Assembly: GCA_030526045.1 (NCBI GenBank)
Contig: JAUNDN010000005.1
Location: forward strand, 1-64,000
Direction of reading: 5' to 3'
DNA: 64,000 bases
DNA from: Bacillota bacterium
GTDB taxonomy: Bacteria > Bacillota > Clostridia > Lachnospirales > Lachnospiraceae
Positions 16,742-25,494 of the stretch are shown here, piece after piece. Both the position numbers and the translations under genes were made by a program. The notes below the pieces were generated by a model that had not been told where the DNA came from, made no database searches, and worked only from the letters and a program-made list of their open reading frames with translations. The stretch's first letter is position 1, and each line of letters opens with the position of its first letter.

Positions 16742-18223
16742 TCACTCTTTTCGATCCCTGTCATCATAAAATGCCAGCTGATTCTTTCCACGTTTCTTAG
16801 CTTTATACAGCGCCTGATCCGCTGCCTTATAAAGGCTTTCAAAGTCGTTTCCGTCTGCCGGAAACACTGCTGCTCCGATACTTGCCGAGACGGAATATTT
16901 CACATACTCTCCCACCTCAAAGCCCTTAAAGAAATTCACCAGCTTCTTAGCTTCGCTCAAGGTATTGGAATCATCCTTTAATGCCTTAAGGAAAATTGTA
17001 AATTCATCTCCCCCGGTACGTCCGATAATGTCAGTAACCCGGAAGTTTGCACTAATTCTCTTTCCCAGGTTACTCAGCACCTCATCTCCAAAAGCATGTC
17101 CCATTGTGTCATTAATCTTCTTAAAATCATCAATGTCAAGCACAAACATCATGGCAAGAGTATCCGGATTATCTTTTATGTACTCTTTAATCCTATTTTC
17201 CGTAGCCAGCTTATTATTTAGCCCGGTAAGCAGATCCGTATCTGCCCTTTCCCGGAGTATTCTGCTCTTTTCTTCATTCTTGACTCTGCTAAAAATATAG
17301 ATGATTGCAAAGATCACTACAAACAGCAGCATAGCACCTACCAGTTGGTAGAGCATTACACAGATCTTCTTCCATGCCTGATCCATTTTCTGATCCACAT
17401 AGCTTTGATCCACGCCCACAACAAGCATCCAGCTATTGACTTCAATCGGTGCATAAACCAGCGTTCTTGTTTCGTTGTCGGCAACGATCACCGTAAAGCC
17501 AATATTCTCTCGCTTCAGGCTGTTTTTCATTTTACCGACCTGCACACCGAATTCATTTCCTACATTCGTCCACAGACTACCGTTTTCCAGGAACTTACTC
17601 TCCATCTCATTATGTATCAGAATACCGCCTTTGGAATTCACAATGGCAATTGCTGCATTCTTTCCGTAATCCGTATCAATCTTCATCATATCGCGGATTG
17701 TATTTGTCGGATAGTATAACAAAAGTGCTGCTTCCGTCTCCGGTACCGGCACCATCAGCATAATTGCAGCCTGACCTGTAATCTCATCATCCTCCACATA
17801 AAGGTACTGGGTTTCATCTGCGAGCTGGGCAATCAACGGAAAATACTGCTTATCATTAAGCGCAATGGAATTTCCGCTTTTATCAACACACATTTTATCC
17901 TTCTGATAAAAGATTGCTTCATATGCTCCCGTCTTTTCCGTAACCGCCAGCATATACTGCCCCACGATTTCTTCCCTCTGCACGGATGTGCTCTTAATCA
18001 TCTGAGCCACCATCTCTCCTGCAATACGGACATACTGGAGTTCAGCCCCTATCCTGCTGGCACGGTTGCTTACAGTTTCCTGAAATTCCCGCTGCACGGC
18101 TTCTTCCGTTGCACTCTTAGTCTTAACTGAAAAATTAAAGAACAAATATAAAATTACAATCGCCAAAACTGCAATCGGTATCAGTAATCGTAATATACCT
18201 GCTTTACTTTTTTCTCTCATCAT
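16742..18223 (-). CDS. Membrane diguanylate cyclase with dCache sensor
   Basis: A 493-residue transmembrane signalling protein. It has one helix near residues 9-30, an extracytoplasmic sensor of about 250 residues with dCache features (AIFYQKDKMCVDKSGNSIAL, NSKGGILIHNE), a second helix near 290-312, and a C-terminal GGDEF domain with GRTGGDEF and an intact inhibitory RVTD site. It makes c-di-GMP from GTP in response to an external small ligand. ATGATG at the start allows two initiation codons. It follows the yesL gene by 33 bases in the same direction. Confidence 0.92.
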   Translation of the reverse strand: MMREKSKAGILRLLIPIAVLAIVILYLFFNFSVKTKSATEEAVQREFQETVSNRASRIGAELQYVRIAGEMVAQMIKSTSVQREEIVGQYMLAVTEKTGAYEAIFYQKDKMCVDKSGNSIALNDKQYFPLIAQLADETQYLYVEDDEITGQAAIMLMVPVPETEAALLLYYPTNTIRDMMKIDTDYGKNAAIAIVNSKGGILIHNEMESKFLENGSLWTNVGNEFGVQVGKMKNSLKRENIGFTVIVADNETRTLVYAPIEVNSWMLVVGVDQSYVDQKMDQAWKKICVMLYQLVGAMLLFVVIFAIIYIFSRVKNEEKSRILRERADTDLLTGLNNKLATENRIKEYIKDNPDTLAMMFVLDIDDFKKINDTMGHAFGDEVLSNLGKRISANFRVTDIIGRTGGDEFTIFLKALKDDSNTLSEAKKLVNFFKGFEVGEYVKYSVSASIGAAVFPADGNDFESLYKAADQALYKAKKRGKNQLAFYDDRDRKE

Positions 18224-18256
18224 TTGTTCCCCGTACTATTTACCCCTGATTGACTG

Positions 18257-18985
18257 CTATATCTGCTTTTCCCTCTCCGAATCCTCGGAAACTGCTCCAT
18301 CGTCTTCCTTGTCCCTCAATTCCTCTTCTTCCTCCACAGGGACTGTCCAGTCCTCATCACTTGCGACCTCTTCCTGTGGTTCAAAGCGCTTAAAATTTTT
18401 GTTATATAGCAGTGCGTTCAAAAAAGCCGGTCCTGAAATACCAAGCATGATAACTATCGGCAGCGCCGGGTATACATAGATGGCAATCACTGCCGGGATC
18501 ACCCAGCAAATCATCATAAGAAGGGTTTTGGGAAGACTCAATATTCCCATATAGAGTGAATTTTTAAAGGTTCCCTTTATGGTATTTTCGAATTTTGCCA
18601 GCATCGGAAAGGTGTGCATATTCGCAAAAACAAATAAAATTCCGATTGCAATCAACGCCGTCCTGATCCATGCAGGGAACGCAATTCCCGACTTATTCAA
18701 TATCACAAAGTCTCCGATCAATATTCCTCCCACAAGCAGGATGATTATCCACATAATCGTCGCTTGCTTAAAATTTTGCTTGAAGGATTTGAAAAAGCCT
18801 TTGATTATGTACGTCTCCTCATCTCTGACTATTTTCAGTGCCACATAATGAAGTGCCGTCATAGAAGCGCCGATCGTGATGACCGGGATACAGCAAATCA
18901 TTGTTAAAAAGTTCAGGATAATCAAATCTGCAAGTTTATTTAATGCAAGCATAAAAGGATTATCCAAATTAAATAATCTTCCCAT
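18257..18985 (-). CDS. yesL: YesL family (DUF624) membrane protein
   Basis: A 242-residue membrane protein with about five helices and the family start MGRLFNLDNPFMLALNKLADLI, then ASMTALHYVALKIVRDEE. YesL proteins often lie with carbohydrate ABC transporter genes, but their activity is not established. This copy has a very acidic 45-residue cytoplasmic tail (EEVASDEDWTVPVEEEEELRD). It sits between a diguanylate cyclase and an HD-GYP protein, in a region that also holds an MsmX-like ATPase. A link to sugar uptake is inferred from that context. Confidence 0.85.
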   Translation of the reverse strand: MGRLFNLDNPFMLALNKLADLIILNFLTMICCIPVITIGASMTALHYVALKIVRDEETYIIKGFFKSFKQNFKQATIMWIIILLVGGILIGDFVILNKSGIAFPAWIRTALIAIGILFVFANMHTFPMLAKFENTIKGTFKNSLYMGILSLPKTLLMMICWVIPAVIAIYVYPALPIVIMLGISGPAFLNALLYNKNFKRFEPQEEVASDEDWTVPVEEEEELRDKEDDGAVSEDSEREKQI

Positions 18986-19032
18986 TTTATCTTGTCCTCT
19001 TTATTTTTCTGTTTTGTATACTGCTGTCTCTT

Positions 19033-20277
19033 CTACAACTTATCTGATACCTGATCATATTGCTGGTTCAGTTTCCTATAGATACCCATGATTTCATCAG
19101 AACGAATTTTTACCTTTTTCATGATCTCATCATAATTTTCCAAAAAGGCTTTGGAAATCGCTTTACTATATTTCCCCTCAGAAGCTCCAGCCTTAATAAT
19201 CGGAATTATTTCTTCCTTCCCCAGAGCTTTTCTGTAGCTTCTATCACTGATAAGGGCTGTTACCGTATCTGCAAGCTGTAAAATTTCCTGATTATGATTC
19301 ATCTGGGTCTCCCGAAGTCCCCTGGGATATCCGCTTCCGTCACATCGCTCATGATGGGTAGCTACAATATCCAAGACTTCCTTTGCCATCCGGTTACCCA
19401 GAACCCTTTCCGCAAGATGTACGTGAGTCTTAATTCTTTCATACTCCTCCACTGTCAGTTTTCGCGGCGCATTGATGATTTCCTCCGGAATCAGCATCAT
19501 CCCAATGTCATGCAGAAGTGCACCGTAATAGAGTTGCTCGCGCTCTGCATCCGACAGCATTACTGTCTGTCCGAGCATTTCGGCAATACTCATACAGGTA
19601 GCTGTATCAACTACCGTTTTTTCACTGCTAAAGCCCTGACAGTACATGAGCATTTCCAGATATTTCTTCTTATCCTCATTGGTAAAGATCATATACTCAA
19701 TGATCTCATCCAGCTCTTCTTTATATTCACCGCTTCTGATTTTCTTCAGAATATCATATCGGCGCACAGCCTGTTCATATAGCTCAAGAGCCTCGGGGCT
19801 GATTGCTGCCCCTTCCTGCTTTTTAAACATCTGGATATCAAATGAATCCTTTAAGGCACCGGAAAAAATATCAACTTTTTCCGCGAACCCAAGAAACGCC
19901 GCAATATCTCTATATTCATCATCTATCTCCTGTAGTCTTACATAGTCCATATGATGATAGAGTATGACCGATGCCAGTTCGCTTAAGGGTGACAGATACT
20001 TGAAAACCAGATACCCATAAGTAGCATGCGGCCTCGGCTCCTTACAATCGTAGTATACGATATCCTTCTGCTTATCGGTTTTATAGGCTCCGATATCATG
20101 CAGAGAAGCCAGGAAAACAAAGTCTGCCAATTCAAATTTTTCATAGCCGCCACGGCATTCCAACATCTTGTACAGAAGATATGCAACTCTCGATCCATGT
20201 TCCATCTCCTGCGTATCCGCAAGCTTTAATGTATCCCTGATCAGCAGAAAAATATCCTTACTGTGAATATATTCCAT
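19033..20277 (-). CDS. Tandem HD / HD-GYP domain protein (candidate c-di-GMP phosphodiesterase)
   Basis: A 414-residue soluble protein with two HD-type domains. The first (about residues 1-180) keeps His27, HD at 60-61, His84 and HH at 108-109. The second (about 215-400) keeps HD at 256-257, His285, HH at 308-309 and the CDGSGYPRGL loop that defines HD-GYP. Two departures matter: HDIGK is HDIGA in the first and HDIGM in the second, and the first metal-binding His of the second domain is absent (TATCMS). It may hydrolyse c-di-GMP or may only bind it. It lies 47 bases before yesL. Confidence 0.85.
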   Translation of the reverse strand: MEYIHSKDIFLLIRDTLKLADTQEMEHGSRVAYLLYKMLECRGGYEKFELADFVFLASLHDIGAYKTDKQKDIVYYDCKEPRPHATYGYLVFKYLSPLSELASVILYHHMDYVRLQEIDDEYRDIAAFLGFAEKVDIFSGALKDSFDIQMFKKQEGAAISPEALELYEQAVRRYDILKKIRSGEYKEELDEIIEYMIFTNEDKKKYLEMLMYCQGFSSEKTVVDTATCMSIAEMLGQTVMLSDAEREQLYYGALLHDIGMMLIPEEIINAPRKLTVEEYERIKTHVHLAERVLGNRMAKEVLDIVATHHERCDGSGYPRGLRETQMNHNQEILQLADTVTALISDRSYRKALGKEEIIPIIKAGASEGKYSKAISKAFLENYDEIMKKVKIRSDEIMGIYRKLNQQYDQVSDKL

Positions 20278-20292
20278 ACCTTTCTCCTATGT

Positions 20293-20769
20293 CTATAGCA
20301 AATACTCCATGGGAGTATATATAATTCCATCCTGTTGCTTTTCCGGTCCAAGATCTCTGAATCCTACCCGGTGATAAAAGGGAACTCCGTAAGGTGATGC
20401 ATTAACTGTCATACGTTGTTTTCCAAGTTCCTCTCCTACATAGGCAGCCATACTTCTTACCAACATTCTGCCTATTCCGCATCTATGATATTGCTTGTCC
20501 ACAAAGAGTAGAGAAATATGCATCTGATTCCGTAAAGTAATGATTCCTACCAGTTTCTTCCCCACATATGCTGTCAACATCGGATAGTTTCCCGTGAGAA
20601 ATAATCTTTTCAATCCTTCATCAGTGATAAAATCCTCAAAATTTCTGATTCCCTCAGGTGGATAATCACTTGCCTCAAACTCCAGAAAGGTCTTCCACGC
20701 AAGTCCCATGGCATTCTCCCATTCATCCTCACAGGCAAATCGGATTTCAAATGGTATCCCCGTATCCAT
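20293..20769 (-). CDS. GNAT family N-acetyltransferase
   Basis: A 158-residue acyl-CoA-dependent acetyltransferase. The acetyl-CoA site is visible as KQYHRCGIGRMLVRSM, the Q/RxxGxG/A motif, followed by the VNASPYGVPFYHRVGFRD segment typical of the family. The start is the ATG at 20769 after GAGGGAG. Acceptor substrate cannot be predicted. It lies just upstream of the HD-GYP gene on the same strand, with 15 bases between stop and start. Confidence 0.85.
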   Translation of the reverse strand: MDTGIPFEIRFACEDEWENAMGLAWKTFLEFEASDYPPEGIRNFEDFITDEGLKRLFLTGNYPMLTAYVGKKLVGIITLRNQMHISLLFVDKQYHRCGIGRMLVRSMAAYVGEELGKQRMTVNASPYGVPFYHRVGFRDLGPEKQQDGIIYTPMEYLL

Positions 20770-20873
20770 TGCATTATCTCCCTCGTACATTCTCAATACT
20801 TTATTATAACAGGTTTTACTTTTTATTACAATAAATGTACATGCTTTTCGGTGATTTCATTTTCAAGTTCTAC

Positions 20874-21869
20874 CTACTGAACCTCTGCCTCCTTGCCCAC
20901 CTGGTTCACAAGCGGCAAACCGTTTTCCAGTGCATAAGCATTTTCCAATGTGGTGAGTGCAATCGCATGCATGGCCTCTCTGGTAAAGAATCCCATGTGA
21001 GAAGTAATCAGAACATTGGGGAATGTAAGAAGACGTGCAAGATTATCATCTGCGACAATCTCACCTGACCGATCCTCATAGAAGACACCTTCCTCTTCCT
21101 CATATACATCCAGTCCCACTCCGCCAAATTTATTTTCAAGCATTGCATCTATCAGCGCTTCTGTGTCAATCAGCGCTCCTCTTGATGTATTTATCAAAAA
21201 GACGCCTTGTTTCATTTTGTCAATTGCCTCTTTGTTGATCATGTGCTTTGTCTCTGAAGTCAACGGACAATGCAGTGAAATCACATCCGAGCACTTAAAA
21301 ATCTCCTCTAAGGACACATATTCCGCATCCAATCCTTCCACCGGAAACGGGTCATAGCAGAGCACATGCATCTGGAAGCCATTCAGGATTCGGATCATAG
21401 CCTGCCCGATCTTTCCTGTGCCAATTACACCTGCCGTCTTTTCATACAGATCCATCCCCATCAGCCCGTTCAGACTCATGTTAAAATCCCTGGTTCTATT
21501 GTATGCCTTATGCGTCAAGCGGTTCACTGTAAGCAAAAGTGCCATCGAAAACTCTGCCACAGCCTCCGGGGAATAGCTCGGAACTCTCATGATAATAATC
21601 TTATCTTCAGCTGCCTTCACATCCACATTATTAAATCCGGCGCTGCGTAATAAAATAGCTTTCACATTCATCTCATAAAGGGTATCTATCATCTTGGCAT
21701 CCACATGGTCATTAACAAAAATACAGATTGCATCATAGCCCTTCGCCATGAAAATCGTTTCTTGATTACATGCCGCCTCAATAAAATGAATATCAAAGCC
21801 ATACTCTTTTCCCATCGGTTCAAACCAGATTTTGTCATACGGTTTCGTTCCGTAAAATGCAATTTTCAT
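20874..21869 (-). CDS. ldhA: D-lactate dehydrogenase (D-2-hydroxyacid dehydrogenase)
   Basis: Reduces pyruvate to D-lactate with NADH at the end of fermentation. The 331-residue protein has the Rossmann motif GVIGTGKIGQAMI, catalytic Arg in NTSRGALID, Glu in GLDVYEEEEG, and His in TSHMGFFT. The long D-LDH-type N-terminal domain (MKIAFYGTKPYDKIWF) separates it from glycerate dehydrogenases. ATG at 21869 has AGGAGG nine bases upstream. Apparently transcribed alone. Confidence 0.92.
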   Translation of the reverse strand: MKIAFYGTKPYDKIWFEPMGKEYGFDIHFIEAACNQETIFMAKGYDAICIFVNDHVDAKMIDTLYEMNVKAILLRSAGFNNVDVKAAEDKIIIMRVPSYSPEAVAEFSMALLLTVNRLTHKAYNRTRDFNMSLNGLMGMDLYEKTAGVIGTGKIGQAMIRILNGFQMHVLCYDPFPVEGLDAEYVSLEEIFKCSDVISLHCPLTSETKHMINKEAIDKMKQGVFLINTSRGALIDTEALIDAMLENKFGGVGLDVYEEEEGVFYEDRSGEIVADDNLARLLTFPNVLITSHMGFFTREAMHAIALTTLENAYALENGLPLVNQVGKEAEVQ

Positions 21870-21960
21870 ATAACATCCTCCTGTTGTTTCTTCTTTCAAG
21901 TTATGATGCTAAATTATTATTTGCTGATATATTCTGTTTTTATTCCGATTTCACTGATCG

Positions 21961-22485
21961 TCAATGAAACAAATTCTGGAAAAAGCTCTTTATGGAATTC
22001 TTAAATCCTTCAAAAAAGTTATTTATCACATTCTCAGCAGCGTTTTTAACCGCACCGGTTACCACCTCATCAACGTGATCCACAAAATCGGCGCCATACT
22101 CCTTGTACAGACCTTCTGCCTTCTCAATGATATACTCAGCCGAAAACCCCATTTGTTCAAGTTTTTCCATAGTTTGAACAAGTTTTTGAGCCGCCTCCTC
22201 ATTAATTTCTACCTGAAACTTTTCCTCGCCTTCTTCAATCGCACTTTGGATTTCTTCAGGTGAATCCAACTTTCCTTCCTGCACCTTTTCTTTTACAAAG
22301 GAAATAACTTCTCCAATGGTTTCTTCATCTACATGTTCAAATGCTGCTTCCAGCTGCTGTTTGATCTGCCCAATCAGGTCTGATGCATCCTGCGTTTCTG
22401 CCGTCTTGCCTGCAGCCGCTGAAGAAATCGGAAGTAGCAAGACCAATGTCAGACTGACAAGCAGTGACATCATCCATTTTTTCAT
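21961..22485 (-). CDS. Secreted all-helical protein (DUF1002-like)
   Basis: A 174-residue exported protein. The start at 22485 follows GAGG and gives a signal peptide (MKKWMMSLLVSLTLVLLLP, then ISSAAAG); a longer frame to 22596 overlaps the lipase gene and is rejected. The mature part is almost all helical, very acidic for the first 110 residues, and ends in an amphipathic stretch rich in Phe and Asn (NNFFEGFKNSIKSFFQNLFH). It recalls the secreted DUF1002 proteins. No enzyme motif is visible. It starts 22 bases after the lipase gene and is probably co-transcribed with it. Confidence 0.6.
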   Translation of the reverse strand: MKKWMMSLLVSLTLVLLLPISSAAAGKTAETQDASDLIGQIKQQLEAAFEHVDEETIGEVISFVKEKVQEGKLDSPEEIQSAIEEGEEKFQVEINEEAAQKLVQTMEKLEQMGFSAEYIIEKAEGLYKEYGADFVDHVDEVVTGAVKNAAENVINNFFEGFKNSIKSFFQNLFH

Positions 22486-22507
22486 AATAATATCCTCTTT
22501 CCATATT

Positions 22508-23452
22508 TTAAAGCTGATATTCCCGAATCCTCTCCATGATCCACAGGTATAGTTCTTCATAAACCTGCTTCTTATTCTTTTCATTAAGCAGTTCATGTCT
22601 TCCTTCCGGATAAAGCTTTAGGGAAATTCTTTCCATACCTGCTTTCTTGAAATCTTCATAAGCTTTTCTGACGCCCTTGCCGTAATTCCCCACCGGATCC
22701 ATTTCTCCGGCAATAAAATACACCGGAAGGTCTTTGGGCATCCTGCTCACATTCTCCATCTTATTCAGTCGGTTTAAAAGCTCAAACAGAGTTCGGAAGC
22801 CATTTACGGTAAAAGTAAACCCGCACAGCTCATCCTTCACGTAGCTTTCCACCACCTGATCATCAGTGCAGAGCCAGTCACTGGACGTTTTCACATCCGG
22901 TATTCTGTTGTTATAGCTTCCGAAGGCCAGACTGTCAATCAGTTTCGCCACATGCTTATCTCCGAGAAACATTCCTTGCAGTGCTGCAAGGATCTTGCAG
23001 AATTTTACCAATATCTGCGGTTGGGATCCGGTGCCGCAAATGATCGCACCTTCAATTCCGGTTCCGTATCTGAAAAGATAGTTTCTGAGAATGAAGGAGC
23101 CCATGCTGTGTCCAAGGATCACATAGGGAATGCCGGGATAGTCCTCCTGCGTCATTTTTTTCAGGCGATGTACATCCCTGACTACAACCGTTGCCGGATC
23201 CTGCTCACAGAAATATCCGTAAGTCCCCCCCGGTTCCACACTCTTCCCATGTCCCAGGTGATCATCACCGGTAACCAGAATCCCCTTCTCTCCAAGGAAC
23301 TGTGCCAGCTCCTCATATCTTTCAATGTATTCTGCCATGCCATGCACAATCTGGAGGATACAGATCACTTTCCCTTCCGGCACCCATCTGACTGCATGGA
23401 GCTTAGTCTTTCCATCTCTGGAATCAAATGTAAATTCTTCTTTTTTAACCAT
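22508..23452 (-). CDS. Alpha/beta hydrolase (monoacylglycerol lipase type)
   Basis: A 314-residue serine hydrolase. Nucleophile motif GHSMGS, acid in GEMDPVGNYG and catalytic His in PEGRHELLNE give a complete triad; IVHGMAEYIERYEELAQFL is the usual oxyanion-loop region of lysophospholipase/monoglyceride lipase proteins. No signal peptide, so it acts in the cytoplasm. The ATG at 23452 follows GGGAGG. It begins 24 bases after the metG stop and may be in the same transcript. Confidence 0.9.
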   Translation of the reverse strand: MVKKEEFTFDSRDGKTKLHAVRWVPEGKVICILQIVHGMAEYIERYEELAQFLGEKGILVTGDDHLGHGKSVEPGGTYGYFCEQDPATVVVRDVHRLKKMTQEDYPGIPYVILGHSMGSFILRNYLFRYGTGIEGAIICGTGSQPQILVKFCKILAALQGMFLGDKHVAKLIDSLAFGSYNNRIPDVKTSSDWLCTDDQVVESYVKDELCGFTFTVNGFRTLFELLNRLNKMENVSRMPKDLPVYFIAGEMDPVGNYGKGVRKAYEDFKKAGMERISLKLYPEGRHELLNEKNKKQVYEELYLWIMERIREYQL

Positions 23453-23476
23453 TGTAACCTCCCGCTGATACACCAA

Positions 23477-25450
23477 TCAACAGATCTGCGCCCCCGCAGG
23501 CATATCCTTTTCCGGTGTAACAAGTGCCAGATTTCCCTCTGCATCCTCTGCGCAGAGCAGCATTCCCTCAGAGAGCACTCCTGCCAGTTTTGCAGGCTTT
23601 AAATTCACCAGCACCATTACTTTTTTGCCAACCATTTCTTCTGCGCTGTAGTGCTGCTTAATACCGGAAACAATCTGCTTCACCTGAGAGCCAATGCGAA
23701 CCTGGGAGCAAAGCAGTTTCTTGGATTTCGGTACCTCCTCACAGGCTATGATCTCGCCTACCTGGAACTGCATTTTATCAAACAGATCATAAGTAATTTC
23801 TTCCTTCGGTTCTATCTCAATCACATCCGGTGTTTCTTCAGTCGCTCCGGCAGCTGCTTCTGCTGCTGCTTTTCTTTCCGCAAACATCGCCTCTGCTTTT
23901 TCCACAACCTCTTTTGCGTCCAGTCTTGCAAACAGAATTTCGGGCTTCTGTGTTACTGTATTACCGGAAGGATACTTTCCAAAGCTTTCAAGTTCCTCAA
24001 AACTGCGAAGCTGTGTATTTAGCTGCTCAGCAATTTTCTTTGCCGTGGAAGGCATATAGGGCTCCAGCAGTGATGCACCGATCAAAATGCTCTCAACCAG
24101 ATTGTAAAGCACGGTAGAAAGACGATCCTTCTTTGCTTCCTCTTTTGCAAGTACCCATGGTTCCGTCTCATCAATATATTTGTTGCAACGCTTGAACAAT
24201 GCAAAAATCTCTGTCAACGCATCTGCAACACGCAGTTCATCCATCTTAGCCGCAACCTTTGAGTAAGCTCCTGTTGCAACAGTCTTTAATTCTTCGTCAA
24301 CCGCTTCTTCACATCCCTTATCTGCCACAACACCGTCAAAATACTTATTACTCATAGAAATCGTTCTGTTTACCAGATTTCCCAGTGTATTTGCAAGATC
24401 GGAGTTTATTCTCTCTACCAGCAGTTCCCAGGAAATGGTTCCGTCATTTTCAAAGGGCATCTCGTGAAGTACAAAGTAACGAACCGCATCCACACCAAAG
24501 AAATTCACCAGATCATCCGCATAGATAACATTTCCTTTGGACTTGCTCATCTTTCCGTCACCCTGCAAAAGCCATGGATGACCAAATACCTGCTTAGGCA
24601 GAGGCTCACCCAGAGCCATCAGGAAAATGGGCCAGTAAATGGTATGGAATCGAATAATATCCTTTCCGATCAGATGAAGGTCGGCAGGCCACAGCTTATG
24701 ATATTGCTGTGAACTGTTTCCTTCGCAGTCGTATCCAATACCGGTAATATAGTTTGTCAGTGCATCAAGCCATACATAAACCACATGTTTTTGATCGAAA
24801 TCCACCGGAATTCCCCACTTAAAGGAGGAGCGGGAAACACAAAGATCCTGCAATCCGGGAAGAAGGAAATTATTCATCATCTCATTCTTACGCGATACAG
24901 GCTGAATAAATTCCGGATGCGTATTAATATGCTCAATTAATTTATCGGCATATTTGCTCATTTTAAAGAAATATGCCTCCTCCTGTGCCGGCTTTACCTC
25001 TCTTCCGCAATCAGGGCACTTTCCGTCCACAAGCTGTGATTCCGTCCAGAAGGACTCGCAGGGGGTACAATACAATCCTTCATAGGAGCCTTTATAAATA
25101 TCCCCCTGATCATAAAGCTTCTTAAAGATTTTCTGTACCTGTTTTTCATGGTAATCATCCGTTGTCCTTATAAAGTGATCATAGGAGGTGTCCATCAGAT
25201 TCCACAGGTCTTTAATGGTGCCTGCCACCTGATCAACAAATTGCTTCGGAGTAATCCCTGCTTCCTGTGCCTTCAGTTCAATCTTTTGTCCATGCTCATC
25301 CGTTCCCGTCTGGAAGAACACGTCATAGCCGTCTTTCCTTTTAAATCTGGCAATGCTGTCTGCCAACACAATCTCATAGCTGTTGCCGATGTGAGGCTTA
25401 CCCGAAGTATAGGCAATCGCCGTCGTAATATAATACTTACCCTTACTCAT
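23477..25450 (-). CDS. metG: Methionine-tRNA ligase
   Basis: Charges tRNA-Met. The 657-residue protein has the nucleotide-binding motif HIGN at residues 20-23, a four-cysteine zinc knuckle (CTPC...CPDC) near residues 127-148, KMSKSKGNV, an anticodon-binding helical domain and a C-terminal tRNA-binding OB-fold domain (about 555-657; FQVGEIIACEEVPKSKKLL) for dimerisation. Length and order match the Gram-positive form. No T-box leader can fit in the 44-base gap upstream. It follows the OPT transporter gene. Confidence 0.97.
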   Translation of the reverse strand: MSKGKYYITTAIAYTSGKPHIGNSYEIVLADSIARFKRKDGYDVFFQTGTDEHGQKIELKAQEAGITPKQFVDQVAGTIKDLWNLMDTSYDHFIRTTDDYHEKQVQKIFKKLYDQGDIYKGSYEGLYCTPCESFWTESQLVDGKCPDCGREVKPAQEEAYFFKMSKYADKLIEHINTHPEFIQPVSRKNEMMNNFLLPGLQDLCVSRSSFKWGIPVDFDQKHVVYVWLDALTNYITGIGYDCEGNSSQQYHKLWPADLHLIGKDIIRFHTIYWPIFLMALGEPLPKQVFGHPWLLQGDGKMSKSKGNVIYADDLVNFFGVDAVRYFVLHEMPFENDGTISWELLVERINSDLANTLGNLVNRTISMSNKYFDGVVADKGCEEAVDEELKTVATGAYSKVAAKMDELRVADALTEIFALFKRCNKYIDETEPWVLAKEEAKKDRLSTVLYNLVESILIGASLLEPYMPSTAKKIAEQLNTQLRSFEELESFGKYPSGNTVTQKPEILFARLDAKEVVEKAEAMFAERKAAAEAAAGATEETPDVIEIEPKEEITYDLFDKMQFQVGEIIACEEVPKSKKLLCSQVRIGSQVKQIVSGIKQHYSAEEMVGKKVMVLVNLKPAKLAGVLSEGMLLCAEDAEGNLALVTPEKDMPAGAQIC

Positions 25451-25494
25451 TTTATTTCCTCCTTAGAAAAGCTGAAATCATTTCTATTGACAAA

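Noticed and set aside
25451..25494. T-box or SAM riboswitch before metG
   Set aside because: Only 44 bases separate metG from the upstream gene, and no stem or specifier structure is present.
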